From positions 62,001 to 126,000 of the forward strand of contig NZ_VLKN01000006.1 of NCBI RefSeq assembly GCF_007830035.1: a DNA stretch of 64,000 nt, written 5' to 3'. A model generated the notes under the pieces. The model saw only the letters and a program-made list of their open reading frames with translations, was not told where the DNA came from and did not search any database. Position numbers and translations under genes: made by a program. This DNA comes from Luteimonas cucumeris. Lineage in GTDB: Bacteria > Pseudomonadota > Gammaproteobacteria > Xanthomonadales > Xanthomonadaceae. Below are positions 1 through 11,512 of this stretch, in pieces; the first letter of the stretch is position 1, and the number at the start of each line of letters is the position of its first letter.

Positions 1-1
1 C

Positions 2-403
2 GAAGGCATCGATGCGGCGATCGACCGCGCGATGGCTTATGTCGAGGCCGGTGCCGACATGATTTTCCCCGAAGCAATGAAGACGCTCGACGACTATCGC
101 AAGTTCAAAAACGCGGTGAAGGTACCGATCCTCGCCAACCTGACCGAATTCGGATCGACCCCGTTCTTCACCACCACGGAACTGCGCGATGCCAACGTGG
201 ACATCGCGCTGTACTGCTGCGGCGCCTATCGCGCAATGAACAAGGCAGCGTTGAACTTCTACGAGACAGTGCGCCGCGAAGGCACGCAGAAGGACATCGT
301 CGATACCTTGCAGACGCGCGCCGAACTCTACGACTTCCTCGGCTATCACGCCTATGAGGACAAGCTGGACGCGTTGTTCGCCGGCGGCAGGGCGAAGGAT
401 TGA
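2..403 (+). CDS. prpB: Methylisocitrate lyase, C-terminal part (cut by window edge)
   Basis: The reading frame is open from the first bases of the window, and 133 residues are visible. It begins [20 protein letters not shown] and continues with a segment naming a FPEA motif and a LANLTEFG motif, both typical of the PrpB branch of the isocitrate lyase/PEP mutase family. PrpB cleaves 2-methylisocitrate to pyruvate and succinate, the last step of the methylcitrate cycle for propionyl-CoA. The N-terminal active-site loop (KKCG region) lies outside the window. Downstream genes follow with almost no gap, and prpC comes next but one, which supports the call. Confidence 0.93.
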   Translation, partial: EGIDAAIDRAMAYVEAGADMIFPEAMKTLDDYRKFKNAVKVPILANLTEFGSTPFFTTTELRDANVDIALYCCGAYRAMNKAALNFYETVRREGTQKDIVDTLQTRAELYDFLGYHAYEDKLDALFAGGRAKD

Positions 404-405
404 CG

Positions 406-999
406 ATGTCGCAGGAGACTGCTGCGACGAAACCCAATCGGGACTGGGATGGCGTCACCGCTGTGATTGCCGCGCTGATAGGACTGCTTGCGCTGAGCGT
501 ATCCGCGTACACGGCTTACCTGCAGCGGCAACAGGTACGCGCGCAGGTCTGGCCGCTGGTCCTGCTCGGGTCTTCGAACAGCAAGAGCGAGCTGGTTGTG
601 CTGAACAAGGGCGTGGGCCCCGCGATCATCCGCTCGTTCAAGGTATACGTCGACGGCAAGCCGCAACGGAACTGGGACCAGGTGTTCGCTTCGCTCGGGC
701 TGCATTTCAACAAGCGCCCCTGGTTCTCCACCGTCAACGGCACGGTGCTGTCGCCGGACGACCGTATCACCCAGCTACAATTCGAAACTCCCGAGGATTT
801 CAATGCGTTCGCCACGCGCGCCGAACGCGTGGCATTCCAGCTGTGCTACTGCTCGACCCTGGATGATTGCTGGGTGCTCGACGGACTGGAACGCGGCACA
901 ACGCGTCGCTTCCGCGAGATCGATGCTTGCCCGGTCGATCATCCAGACGAGTTCCACGACAACGAAATAGACCTAGCCCGGACAAAGGAAAAGCCATGA
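406..999 (+). CDS. Unknown membrane-anchored protein coupled between prpB and prpC
   Basis: I do not recognise this 197-residue protein. It has one predicted N-terminal transmembrane helix at about residues 18-40 ([20 protein letters not shown]). A soluble domain of about 155 residues follows, with a short cysteine-rich stretch (CYCSTLDDC) and a further Cys near the C terminus. The ATG at 406 lies two bases after the prpB stop; a TTG at 400 would overlap that stop. Its own stop overlaps the prpC start as ATGA (996-999), so it is probably translated with prpBC. Charge flanks the helix on both sides, so topology is unclear. A role linked to propionate use is an inference from position only. Confidence 0.75.
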   Translation: MSQETAATKPNRDWDGVTAVIAALIGLLALSVSAYTAYLQRQQVRAQVWPLVLLGSSNSKSELVVLNKGVGPAIIRSFKVYVDGKPQRNWDQVFASLGLHFNKRPWFSTVNGTVLSPDDRITQLQFETPEDFNAFATRAERVAFQLCYCSTLDDCWVLDGLERGTTRRFREIDACPVDHPDEFHDNEIDLARTKEKP

Positions 1000-2144
1000 G
1001 TGAACAAGTCCTGCCCAAGGCCAAGAAATCCGTCGCGCTGAGCGGTACCGCCGCCGGCAACACAGCGCTATGCACCGTTGGCCGCAGTGGCAACGACCTG
1101 CACTACCGCGGCTATGACATCAACGACCTGGCGACGAAGTCCACGTTCGAGGAAGTCGCGCACCTGCTGGTGCATGGCGCGCTGCCAACCGCGGCGCAGC
1201 TGCGCGCGTACAAGCTCAAGCTCAGGCGCCTGCGTGGACTGCCGGCGATCGTGCAGGAGGCACTGGAGCTGATACCGGCCAATGCGCATCCGATGGACGT
1301 GATGCGCACCGGTTGTTCGGTGCTGGGCACGGTGCTGCCGGAACGCGAAGGACATCCCGCGTCGGAAGCGCGCGACATCGCCGACCGGCTGATGGCCAGC
1401 TTCGGTTCGATGCTGCTGTACTGGTGGCATTTCACCCGCAACGGCCGCCGCATCGACGTGGAGACCGACGACGACAGCATCGCCGCACACTTCCTGCACC
1501 TGCTGCATGGCGAGCCGCCGAGCACGCTGCATGCCGATGCAATGGACAAGTCGCTGGTGCTGTACGCCGAGCACGAGTTCAATGCGTCCACGTTCACCGC
1601 GCGCGTGATCGCCGGCACCGGCTCGGACATGCATTCCTGCATTACCGGTGCGATCGGTGCACTGCGCGGTCCGAAGCACGGCGGCGCCAACGAAGTGGCG
1701 ATGGACATCATCTCGCGCTATGGCAGCGCCGACGAAGCCGAAGCCGACATCCGTGCGCGCGTGGAGCGCAAGGAGATCGTGATCGGCTTCGGCCATCCGG
1801 TCTACACCATCGGCGACCCGCGCAACCCGATCATCAAGGACATCAGCCGCAAGTTGTGCCAGGACGGCGGCAACCAGGTGCTGTTCGACGTCAGCGAGCG
1901 CATCGAGACGCTGATGATGGATCTGAAGAAGATGTTCCCGAACCTGGATTGGTACAGCGCGTCGAGCTACCACATGATGGGCGTGCCGACGCCGTTGTTC
2001 ACCCCGCTGTTCGTGATCGCGCGCACATCCGGCTGGTCGGCGCACGTGATAGAACAGCGCGAGGACGGCAAGATCATTCGCCCCAGCGCGAACTACATCG
2101 GGCCGGAGGATCGCGAGTACGTACCGATCGAACGCCGCGGCTGA
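996..2144 (+). CDS. prpC: 2-methylcitrate synthase
   Basis: This 382-residue protein of the citrate synthase family matches the usual PrpC length. Visible hallmarks are GNTALCTVG near the N terminus, the RGYDINDLA strand, GPKHGGANE with the active-site His, and [15 protein letters not shown] with the second His region. It condenses propionyl-CoA with oxaloacetate to 2-methylcitrate. I chose the ATG at 996 rather than the longer open frame upstream, because it gives the family N terminus ([17 protein letters not shown]) and overlaps the preceding stop by four bases, which points to translational coupling. The short GNTALC-type N terminus and the prp neighbours favour PrpC over housekeeping GltA. 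Confidence 0.95.
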   Translation: MSEQVLPKAKKSVALSGTAAGNTALCTVGRSGNDLHYRGYDINDLATKSTFEEVAHLLVHGALPTAAQLRAYKLKLRRLRGLPAIVQEALELIPANAHPMDVMRTGCSVLGTVLPEREGHPASEARDIADRLMASFGSMLLYWWHFTRNGRRIDVETDDDSIAAHFLHLLHGEPPSTLHADAMDKSLVLYAEHEFNASTFTARVIAGTGSDMHSCITGAIGALRGPKHGGANEVAMDIISRYGSADEAEADIRARVERKEIVIGFGHPVYTIGDPRNPIIKDISRKLCQDGGNQVLFDVSERIETLMMDLKKMFPNLDWYSASSYHMMGVPTPLFTPLFVIARTSGWSAHVIEQREDGKIIRPSANYIGPEDREYVPIERRG

Positions 2145-2179
2145 CGTCGCGGCCACGCATCGGTACCGGGGAGGGGAAG

Positions 2180-2653
2180 ATGCGAACGGACGAGGTGTAC
2201 ATCAAGACCGATGCCGGTCGTGATGAGATCGATACGCGCGCGCGCAGGCTGTCGCCAGCGTTGCGCTCGATGTTGCTGGTGGTCGATGGCCGGCGCGATG
2301 TCGGCCAGTTGCGCGAACTCGCTACCGGCCTGCATGCGCCGCACGACGCGCTGGCGCAGCTTGCGGGGCTTGGCCTGATCGTGCCGCAGTCGCATGCGCT
2401 GTCGTCGGCAGCCGCGCCGCCGGCGTTGTCCGACATGGCGGGCCGCTATCGCCTGCTGAGTGGATTGATGTCCGAAGCGGTGCGCCAGCACCTCGGGCTG
2501 CGCGGTTATTTCATGCAGCTCAAGATCGAACGTTGCGCCGATACCGATGAGTTATCGGCGTTGTTGCCGGAGCTGCGCGCCGCGATCGCCAGGGCCAAGG
2601 GCGTACCCTCGGCTTCGCAATGGGAACAGGGCATACGCGCCGCGCTGGCGTGA
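2180..2653 (+). CDS. Conserved hypothetical protein with winged-helix-like N terminus
   Basis: This 157-residue protein is preceded by a strong purine-rich site (GGGGAGGGGAAG) ending next to the ATG at 2180. Residues about 8-70 (TDAGRDEIDTRARRLSPALR, then LLVVDGRRDVGQL and LAQLAGLGLI) resemble a small helical or winged-helix-like module that recurs in proteobacterial proteins of unknown role. The C-terminal half is helical and rich in Leu, Arg and Ala. It lies 35 bases after prpC on the same strand and is probably co-transcribed. No function can be named; a DNA- or protein-binding accessory role is only an inference. Confidence 0.7.
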   Translation: MRTDEVYIKTDAGRDEIDTRARRLSPALRSMLLVVDGRRDVGQLRELATGLHAPHDALAQLAGLGLIVPQSHALSSAAAPPALSDMAGRYRLLSGLMSEAVRQHLGLRGYFMQLKIERCADTDELSALLPELRAAIARAKGVPSASQWEQGIRAALA

Positions 2654-2726
2654 ACCGGCGCGTTCGTTGCCAAGGCAGAGTGGAACAGGCGCTACTCCAC
2701 GAAAGCGTGGCACCCGAACTCTTTGC

Positions 2727-3338
2727 TCAGGCCAGTCCTTCTTCCTTCAGCACCTTCTGCACGGCCGCATCGGCCTCGATGTTGCGGAAGAAACGCTCGA
2801 TGTTGTCGAGGCCGGACAGGTCGACCTGGTTGCCCTTGGCCCAGCGCGTGAGCACGTACAGATACGGATCGGCGATCGAGCGGCTGCCGGTCAGCCAGTC
2901 ACGGCCGGCCAGTTGCTGGTCGGCGCGTTCGAACAGTCCACGCAGCTTCGCGCGCGCGTCAGCCTTGCTCTTGTCGATGGCAGCAGCGTCGCCGAGATAG
3001 GCGGTGGTGCCGAACAGCGGCTTGATCGCCGGATGCATGTCGGAGTTGATGAAGCCCACCCAGCGATTCACTTCGGCGCGGCTCTTCGGCGTGCCGTCGC
3101 CGCCCAGGCCCGACTCGGGGAAGCTGTCGGCAAGGAAGTTGAGGATCGCCGAATTCTGGGTCAGTACCCAGCCGTCGTCCTCCAGTGCAGGCACGGCGCC
3201 GGCCGGGTTGATCTTCAGGTACTCGGGCTGCTTGCGGTCCTCGCGCGACAGACGCACCGCTTCGTACGATTTGCCGATCCATTCCAGCACGATGTGGTCG
3301 GCAAGCGAGCACGCGCCGGGCGAGTAATACAGTTTCAT
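2727..3338 (-). CDS. Glutathione S-transferase family protein
   Basis: The 203-residue protein has normal bacterial GST length. It starts MKLYYSPGACSLADHIVLEW, the thioredoxin-fold N terminus of beta-class-like GSTs with the SPGACS segment near the glutathione site. It continues with INPAGAVPALEDDGWVLTQN, carrying the cis-Pro, and a SAILNFLAD helix. The all-helical C-terminal domain follows from about residue 85. The enzyme is expected to conjugate glutathione to electrophiles or reduce peroxides in the cytoplasm; the substrate cannot be read from sequence. It is convergent with the preceding gene, and no operon partner is evident. Confidence 0.92.
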   Translation of the reverse strand: MKLYYSPGACSLADHIVLEWIGKSYEAVRLSREDRKQPEYLKINPAGAVPALEDDGWVLTQNSAILNFLADSFPESGLGGDGTPKSRAEVNRWVGFINSDMHPAIKPLFGTTAYLGDAAAIDKSKADARAKLRGLFERADQQLAGRDWLTGSRSIADPYLYVLTRWAKGNQVDLSGLDNIERFFRNIEADAAVQKVLKEEGLA

Positions 3339-3442
3339 GGTGCGACTCCATCGAGGAAGCCGCGATGATGCGCAGACGGGCGCGAAGGCTCAATGACGTC
3401 GGCGGAACGATCCGTCACACGCAACGTGCGCCCAGGTGTCGA

Positions 3443-3901
3443 TCAGCCCTCGCGCGGCTTCAGCGACTGCACGCGCAGGAAAGTGTGGTCACCGATGGTG
3501 GCCACCTGGTAAGCGTTGCGCCAGCTCGGGCTGGCGATCGCATGCGCCATGAAGTGGCTGGCACCAGGCACGATCTCCTGGCGCTTGCCGGCCGGCAACT
3601 CCCAGTTGCGCTCGGCCTCCAAGGCGATGGTGACGGCCTCGGCCCAGGCCTCGCTGTTGCCGAGGCGGGTCTGCGGCGATACCAGGCTGGGAGCGAACTG
3701 CTTGCGGGCGGTGACCACGGAGCAGACGTTGTCGCCCCACAGGCCGCTGTCGCGGCGACGCAAGGCCACCTCGGCCACGGCCTGCTGGCCACGGACCGAC
3801 TGGTCGCGGGCCTCCAGGTACACGGTGGTGCTGAGGCAGAGCGAATCGGCGGCCGGTTGCGGCAGCATCTGTGACAGCCAGAGGATCCAGGCCAGCTTCA
3901 T
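3443..3901 (-). CDS. Cell wall hydrolase (SleB/CwlJ-like, Hydrolase_2 family), exported
   Basis: A 152-residue protein starting MKLAWILWLSQMLPQPAADS, a short hydrophobic leader that suggests export. The domain follows at once: LCLSTTVYLEARDQSVRGQQ carries the Glu (TVYLEAR) taken as catalytic in SleB-type lytic enzymes, followed by AVAEVALRR and a late segment with GASHFMAH. These proteins act on peptidoglycan. The frame is open 18 codons further upstream, but the ATG at 3901 gives the signal peptide directly and was preferred. It is a stand-alone gene with no lipoprotein or LysM domain. Confidence 0.85.
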   Translation of the reverse strand: MKLAWILWLSQMLPQPAADSLCLSTTVYLEARDQSVRGQQAVAEVALRRRDSGLWGDNVCSVVTARKQFAPSLVSPQTRLGNSEAWAEAVTIALEAERNWELPAGKRQEIVPGASHFMAHAIASPSWRNAYQVATIGDHTFLRVQSLKPREG

Positions 3902-4199
3902 GTAATGCGTACTCCTTGCTCCGTTGCGCAGGTCGTGACGCGGATCCCCATTCATCTATACGGGATCTGCGCCGCAAACCGGCATGGCGTACTGGGGAGG
4001 GCGGCGGCTCTTCGGCGCGCCTTAGCCCGGGCGCAAAAGCCGCGGGATTGCGGGCTGGCGCCGGTTCCCGCCGAACCGTCAGGCGGGGAAAGTGCGCGCA
4101 AGGTAGCGGCGGGTTACGCAACCGAACCTGAATAGGGGGCGAAGAAAATCCTTGATTTGTCTGGATTTTCTGGTGTGGGAGGTGGGTCTGAGCCCGCCC
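3902..4199. other. Intergenic region without a recognised gene
   Basis: About 300 bases between the start of the cell wall hydrolase gene and the end of fadH. Open frames here have no recognisable product. The segment is GC-rich except for a short AT-rich hairpin at 4144-4170. Confidence 0.6.
4144..4170 (-). terminator. Possible transcription stop after fadH
   Basis: GAAAATCC (4144-4151) pairs perfectly with GGATTTTC (4163-4170) around an 11-base loop. It lies 30 bases after the fadH stop codon on the minus strand. There is no long U tract, so this is only a weak terminator candidate. Confidence 0.35.
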
Positions 4200-6946
<2,747 letters not shown>

Positions 6947-6989
6947 GTCGGATCCGGACAGAGGAGGAATGCGGCCGTGCAGGCGAGGA

Positions 6990-8009
6990 TCACCATCCCG
7001 CCAACACCAGTTTGCCGACCGTGCGGCCTGATTCCAGTCGGCGATGTGCCTCGCGCAGGTTCGCCGCGTTGATGACGCCGAGGGTTTCGCCGTGCGTGCC
7101 GCGCAACTCGCCGGCATCGACCAGTGCGGCGACGCGTTCGAGGATGCGGCCCTGTTCGCCCATGTCCGTGGTCCTGAAGCGCGGCCGCGCGAACATCATT
7201 TCCCAGTGGATGCCGATGCATTTGGCCTTGTACGGATCGCCGATCTTCAGCGCGCCTGCCGGTTCGACGATGAGGCCGACGTGGCCCTGCGGCGCCAGCA
7301 GTTCGCCCAAGGTGTCCCAGTAGCGGTCCGTGTCGGCCAGGTTGATCGCCGCATCGACCTGTTCGAAATCCAGTGCGGCCAGTTGCGGCGCCAGCGCCTG
7401 CCGATGGTCGATCACACGCTGCGCGCCCATCTGCATGCACCACTCGATGGTCTCCGCGCGCGATGCGGTGGCGATGACGGTGAAGCCCGCGCGTCGCGCC
7501 AGTTGGATGGCGATCGAGCCGACGCCGCCTGCGCCGGCAATGACCAGCAGCGTTTTTCCCTTGCCGCCATCGTCCTCGGCGAACGGCATGCGCTGGAACA
7601 GCAGCTCCCAGGCAGTGATCGCGGTCAGCGGCAAGGCCGCGGCCTGCGCGAAATCCAGCGACTGCGGCCTGGCGCCGACCAGGCGCTCGTCCACCAGCTG
7701 GTATTGCGCGTTGCTGCCGGAGCGAGTGATATCGCCGGCGTAGTACACCGCATCGCCTGGCTTGAAGCGGGTGACGTTTTCGCCGACCGCTTCGACCACG
7801 CCGGCGGCGTCGTAGCCCAGCACCTTCGGCTGCGCTTCGACCTGCGGTTTCGGCGATCGCACCTTGGTATCGACCGGGTTTACCGACACCGCTTCGACGC
7901 GCACCAGCAGGTCGTGGCCGTCGACGAGCGTGGGCTTGGGCAGTTCGATGTCGACCAGCGATTGCGGATCGTCGATGGGCAGGTAGCGGGTCAGTGCGAC
8001 GGCTTTCAT
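6990..8009 (-). CDS. Zinc-type alcohol dehydrogenase-like NAD(P)-dependent oxidoreductase
   Basis: A 339-residue medium-chain dehydrogenase/reductase starting MKAVALTRYLPIDDPQSLVD. The GroES-like N-terminal half has VSVNPVDTKVRSP and VLGYDAAGVVEAVGENV. The Rossmann half contains VIAGAGGVGSIAIQLARRAG. The catalytic-zinc Cys/His set of classical alcohol dehydrogenases is not evident, so it is closer to the quinone oxidoreductase/ZADH branch. It is probably a cytosolic NADPH-dependent reductase of quinones or enones. It lies 31 bases downstream of the aldo/keto reductase gene, which suggests one minus-strand unit. Confidence 0.9.
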   Translation of the reverse strand: MKAVALTRYLPIDDPQSLVDIELPKPTLVDGHDLLVRVEAVSVNPVDTKVRSPKPQVEAQPKVLGYDAAGVVEAVGENVTRFKPGDAVYYAGDITRSGSNAQYQLVDERLVGARPQSLDFAQAAALPLTAITAWELLFQRMPFAEDDGGKGKTLLVIAGAGGVGSIAIQLARRAGFTVIATASRAETIEWCMQMGAQRVIDHRQALAPQLAALDFEQVDAAINLADTDRYWDTLGELLAPQGHVGLIVEPAGALKIGDPYKAKCIGIHWEMMFARPRFRTTDMGEQGRILERVAALVDAGELRGTHGETLGVINAANLREAHRRLESGRTVGKLVLAGW

Positions 8010-8040
8010 GGCGTGTTCCTGCAGGCAGAAGGAAGAGGGA

Positions 8041-9072
8041 TCAGACCGGCGCCGGATTGCGCTCGGAGAATTGTCCCTTCCAATACGGGTAATAGGGATA
8101 AGGCGGCGTGACGCGGCTGGCCGCATCGAGTCTTGCGACCTGTTCGGAGGTGAGGTTCCAGCCGACCGCACCGAGGTTCTGCCTCAGCTGCTCCTCGTTG
8201 CGCGCGCCGATCAGCACGGTCGACACGGTGGGACGCTGCAGCAGCCAGTTCAATGCGATCTGCGGGATCGTGCGACCGGTTTCCGCAACCAGTTCATCCA
8301 GCACGTCGACGATGCGATAGAGGCGTTCCTCATCCACGGGCGGCGCGAAACCAGCCGTGTCGTGCAGGCGGCTGCCTTCCGGCAGTGGCTGGCCGCGCCG
8401 TATTTTTCCGGTCAGCCGACCCCAGCCCAGCGGGCTCCACACCACCGCGCCGATGCCCTGATCCTGGCCCAGCGGCATCAGTTCCCATTCGTAGTCGCGG
8501 CCAACCAGCGAGTAGTAGGTCTGGTTCGCGACGTAACGCGAATAGCCGTAGCGGTCGGCGATGGCCTGCGACTTCATCAACTGCCAGCCGGAGAAGTTCG
8601 ACACGCCCAGATAACGCACCTTGCCGGCGCGCACCAGGTCGTCGAGCGTCGACATCACGCTCTCGACCGGCGTCATCGCATCGAAGTGGTGCAACTGCAG
8701 CAGATCGATGTAGTCGGTGCCCAGACGCTGCAGCGCCTTGTCGGTGGCGCGCAGCAGGTGATGGCGCGATGCGCCGACATCGTTGGGAGCATCGCCGGCG
8801 CGCAGCGTCAGCTTGGTCGACAGGATGACCTGGTCGCGCCGGCCCTTGATCGCCGCGCCGAGGATCGATTCCGACGCGCCATCGGAATACACGTCGGCAC
8901 TGTCGAACAGGTTGAGGCCGGCGTCGAGGCAGATGTCGATCATGCGCCTGGCGCCGTCGATGTCGGTGTTGCCCCAGGCACTGAACAATGGTCCCTGGCC
9001 GCCGAAAGTGCCGGCGCCAAAACCCAGTGCGGGTACCTTGAAACCGGAGGTGCCGAGAAAACGGTATTCCAT
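8041..9072 (-). CDS. Aldo/keto reductase
   Basis: The 343-residue protein starts MEYRFLGTSGFKVPALGFGA. The family tetrad regions are visible: FDSADVYSDGASESILG (catalytic Asp and Tyr), VILSTKLTLRAG (Lys) and LQLHHFDAMTPVES (His). VRYLGVSNFSGWQL is typical of AKRs close to the YajO/Tas branch. It reduces aldehydes or ketones with NADPH in the cytoplasm; the physiological substrate is unknown. The ATG at 9072 lies inside a longer open frame that overlaps the MFS gene in another frame, and that extension was rejected because it is arginine-rich. It sits 35 bases after the MFS gene stop on the same strand. Confidence 0.93.
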   Translation of the reverse strand: MEYRFLGTSGFKVPALGFGAGTFGGQGPLFSAWGNTDIDGARRMIDICLDAGLNLFDSADVYSDGASESILGAAIKGRRDQVILSTKLTLRAGDAPNDVGASRHHLLRATDKALQRLGTDYIDLLQLHHFDAMTPVESVMSTLDDLVRAGKVRYLGVSNFSGWQLMKSQAIADRYGYSRYVANQTYYSLVGRDYEWELMPLGQDQGIGAVVWSPLGWGRLTGKIRRGQPLPEGSRLHDTAGFAPPVDEERLYRIVDVLDELVAETGRTIPQIALNWLLQRPTVSTVLIGARNEEQLRQNLGAVGWNLTSEQVARLDAASRVTPPYPYYPYWKGQFSERNPAPV

Positions 9073-9107
9073 GGTCGATTCCTTTGTTGATCGAACGAGA
9101 GAAGCGT

Positions 9108-10328
9108 TCAGAGCGTGGGACAGGTGGCGGCTGCGGCCGCGATGCGTCGCGGCGCTTCGAGGCGCCAACTCCACAATGCCACCGCGATGCCCGAGATCGT
9201 GACCAGTGCCGCTACCCAGCCGAGCGCGCCGAGTCCGGGGCCATGCACGATCACCACGCCGCCGAGCCATGCGCCCAGCGCGTTGCCGAGATTGAATGCG
9301 CCGATGTTGAGGCTCGATGCGAGGTTCTGGCCGCCCTGCGCCTTCTGCAGCACCCACAGCTGCAGCGGCGGAACGGTGGCGAACGCGGCCACGCCGAACA
9401 GGCCGACGAACAGCACCGTCGCGATCTGGTGGTGCAAGGCAAAGGTCATCAGCGCCAGGACCAGGGCCAGCGTCGCCAGCGTCGCGAACAGGGCGGGCAG
9501 CAGGCCGCGGTCGGCCAGGCGGCCGCCCAGCAGGTTGCCGGCGATCATGCCGACACCGAATACCAGCAGGATCGGCGACACCGCGCTGTCGGCGAAACCG
9601 GCCACCTGCGTGAGGATCGGCTGGATATAGGTGAATACCGCGAACACGCCGGCGAAACCGAACACCGTCATCAGCAGACCGAGCAGCACCTGTGGTCGTG
9701 CGACGACGCGCATTTCCTCGCGGAATGCGATCGGTGCCTGGTCCTTGCGGTCGGCCGGCACCAGCGCGGCGATGACGAGCGTGGCGACGATGCCGATCGC
9801 GGTCACGGCCCAGAAGGTCGCGCGCCAGCCGAAATGCAGTCCCAGCCAGGCACCGGCCGGTACGCCGAGCAGCGTGGCGACGGTCAGTCCGGTGAACATG
9901 ATGGAGATGGCCGAGGCCTTGCGGTCCGGCGCGACCAGCCCCGTCGCCACCACCGCGCCGACACCGAAGAAGGTGCCATGTGCGAGCGAGGTGACCACCC
10001 GCGCGATCATCAGCGCCGTGTAGTTCGGCGCCAGTGCGCAGGCGAGGTTGCCGACAGTGAAGACGACCATCAGTGCGACCAGCACCGCCTTGCGCGGCAT
10101 GCGGCTGCTCAGCGCGGTCAGCAGCGGCGCACCGACGAAAACGCCCAGGGCATAGCCGGAGATCAGCAGGCCGGCGGCTGCGATGCTGACCTGGAGATCG
10201 GCGGCGACCTGCAGCAGCAGCCCCATGATCACGAATTCGGTGGTGCCGATGCCGAAGGCGCCGGCGGTCAGCGCATACAGCGCCGGCGGCATCCGGGAGG
10301 AGGCGGTGGAAGTGGACAGGGTGGCCAT
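9108..10328 (-). CDS. MFS transporter, DHA1 (AraJ/YdhP-like) family
   Basis: The 406-residue protein has about twelve hydrophobic segments. An early GIGTTEFVIMGLLLQVAADL motif and LISGYALGVFVGAPLL are typical of the DHA1 group of drug or sugar-efflux proteins. A loop between helices 2 and 3 (LSSRMPRKAVLVAL) corresponds to the MFS A motif. It is likely an inner-membrane proton antiporter for arabinose-like sugars or drugs. It diverges from the LysR-type gene at 10430, the usual arrangement for a pump and its regulator. The aldo/keto reductase and alcohol dehydrogenase follow on the same strand and may be co-expressed. Confidence 0.92.
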   Translation of the reverse strand: MATLSTSTASSRMPPALYALTAGAFGIGTTEFVIMGLLLQVAADLQVSIAAAGLLISGYALGVFVGAPLLTALSSRMPRKAVLVALMVVFTVGNLACALAPNYTALMIARVVTSLAHGTFFGVGAVVATGLVAPDRKASAISIMFTGLTVATLLGVPAGAWLGLHFGWRATFWAVTAIGIVATLVIAALVPADRKDQAPIAFREEMRVVARPQVLLGLLMTVFGFAGVFAVFTYIQPILTQVAGFADSAVSPILLVFGVGMIAGNLLGGRLADRGLLPALFATLATLALVLALMTFALHHQIATVLFVGLFGVAAFATVPPLQLWVLQKAQGGQNLASSLNIGAFNLGNALGAWLGGVVIVHGPGLGALGWVAALVTISGIAVALWSWRLEAPRRIAAAAATCPTL

Positions 10329-10429
10329 GCGGCGGCATCCGTGGAAAGCGATGCGGCAGCCTAGGTCCTTGCATATTCAGCAATAAGCACCAGGATGGTT
10401 AATCAGTTTCAATGATCAGTTGATAATCC
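10329..10429. promoter_or_regulatory. Divergent promoter/operator region between MFS and LysR genes
   Basis: About 100 bases separate two divergent starts. The half next to the LysR gene (10370-10428) is much richer in A and T than its surroundings and carries overlapping dyads such as TGATCAGTTGATAATC and TTAATCAGTTTCAATGA. LysR-type proteins usually bind T-N11-A dyads in such gaps. Exact promoter elements were not assignable; a GATAAT at 10422 lies too close to the LysR ATG to be a normal minus-10. Confidence 0.45.
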
Positions 10430-11362
10430 ATGGATCATCTCGGCGACCTCAGCCTGTTCCTGCGCGTACTGGACCTGGGCTCGATCAGCGCGGCGGCGCG
10501 CAGCCTGGACCTCTCGGTCGCCGTCGCCAGCCAGCGCCTGAAGCGGCTGGAGCGCGCGCTCGGCGTGCGCCTGTTGCACCGGACCACCCGGCAACTGCAC
10601 CCGACCCCGGAGGGCGCCGCGCTGGCCGCGCAGGGGCGGGTACTGGTCGAGGACCTGGAAGCCCTGACTGGCGGCCTGCGCCAGGCAGGCACCGACGTCT
10701 CGGGCACGTTGCGGGTGACGACATCGGCCTCGTTCGGGCGCCAGTACATATCGCCGCTGCTGCCGCAGTTCCTCGCCCGGCATCCGCGGGTGCGGCTCAG
10801 CATCGACCTCAACGACCAGCGGCTGGACCTGGTCAGCGCCGGATTCGACCTGGCGATCCGCATCGGCGCACTGGAGGATTCCAGCCTGGTGGCGCGCAAG
10901 CTGGCGATCAATCGCCGCGTGCTGTGCGCCTCGCCCGACTACCTGCGCCGGCATGGCACGCCGCGCACACCCGAGGAACTGGCGCAGCACGATTGCCTGC
11001 TGCTGGTCGGCAGCCTGGGCCGTCAGGACGTGTGGCGACTGGGCGACGGCGCGGGCGGTGAAACCGCGATACGCGTGCGCGGCCGCCTGGAGAGCAACTT
11101 CGGCGAGGTGATCCTCGACGCCGCGGTCGCCGGACTGGGCATCGCGCTGCATTCGACCTGGCACGCCTGCCACGAACTGCGCGCCGGCCGCTTGCAGGTG
11201 GTGCTGCCGGAATATCCGCTGGCCGATACCGGCATCCATGCGGTGATGCCGCAACGCCGCCTGGTGCCGCCGCGGGTGCGCGCCTTCGTCGATTTCCTGG
11301 CCGAGAACTTCTCGGAAAATCCGCCCTGGGAGCGGCACGACGCCGTGCAGGCGCGGCTCTAG
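10430..11362 (+). CDS. LysR-family transcriptional regulator
   Basis: A 310-residue protein with an N-terminal winged helix-turn-helix (residues about 1-60): DLSLFLRVLDLGSISAAAR, then VASQRLKRLERALGVRLLHR and TTRQLHPTPEG, all diagnostic of LysR proteins. The effector-binding domain starts near residue 90 (GTLRVTTSASFGRQYISPLL). It is transcribed away from the MFS/aldo-keto reductase/dehydrogenase unit and probably controls that unit and itself. The inducer cannot be inferred. Confidence 0.94.
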   Translation: MDHLGDLSLFLRVLDLGSISAAARSLDLSVAVASQRLKRLERALGVRLLHRTTRQLHPTPEGAALAAQGRVLVEDLEALTGGLRQAGTDVSGTLRVTTSASFGRQYISPLLPQFLARHPRVRLSIDLNDQRLDLVSAGFDLAIRIGALEDSSLVARKLAINRRVLCASPDYLRRHGTPRTPEELAQHDCLLLVGSLGRQDVWRLGDGAGGETAIRVRGRLESNFGEVILDAAVAGLGIALHSTWHACHELRAGRLQVVLPEYPLADTGIHAVMPQRRLVPPRVRAFVDFLAENFSENPPWERHDAVQARL

Positions 11363-11512
11363 CCGGCGGCGCGTGGACGAATGCGGGATAATTGGCGCCG
11401 CCGTGCCAGCACGGTTTCAGCACTGCTCGCCACCCCGCTTCCACGCCCGCACGATGGGCCTGCGCTGCACGCCCTGTGCACCGCCACGCATGAGAGTTCC
11501 ACTTTGCCGACG

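Noticed and set aside
867-995. A longer N terminus for prpC
   Set aside because: The extra residues are the overlapping frame of the preceding gene. The ATGA overlap at 996 and the family N terminus favour the shorter protein.
9073-10383. A fusion of the aldo/keto reductase with an upstream domain in the same open frame
   Set aside because: The extension is an arginine-rich shadow of the MFS gene, which has its own clear twelve-helix frame there.
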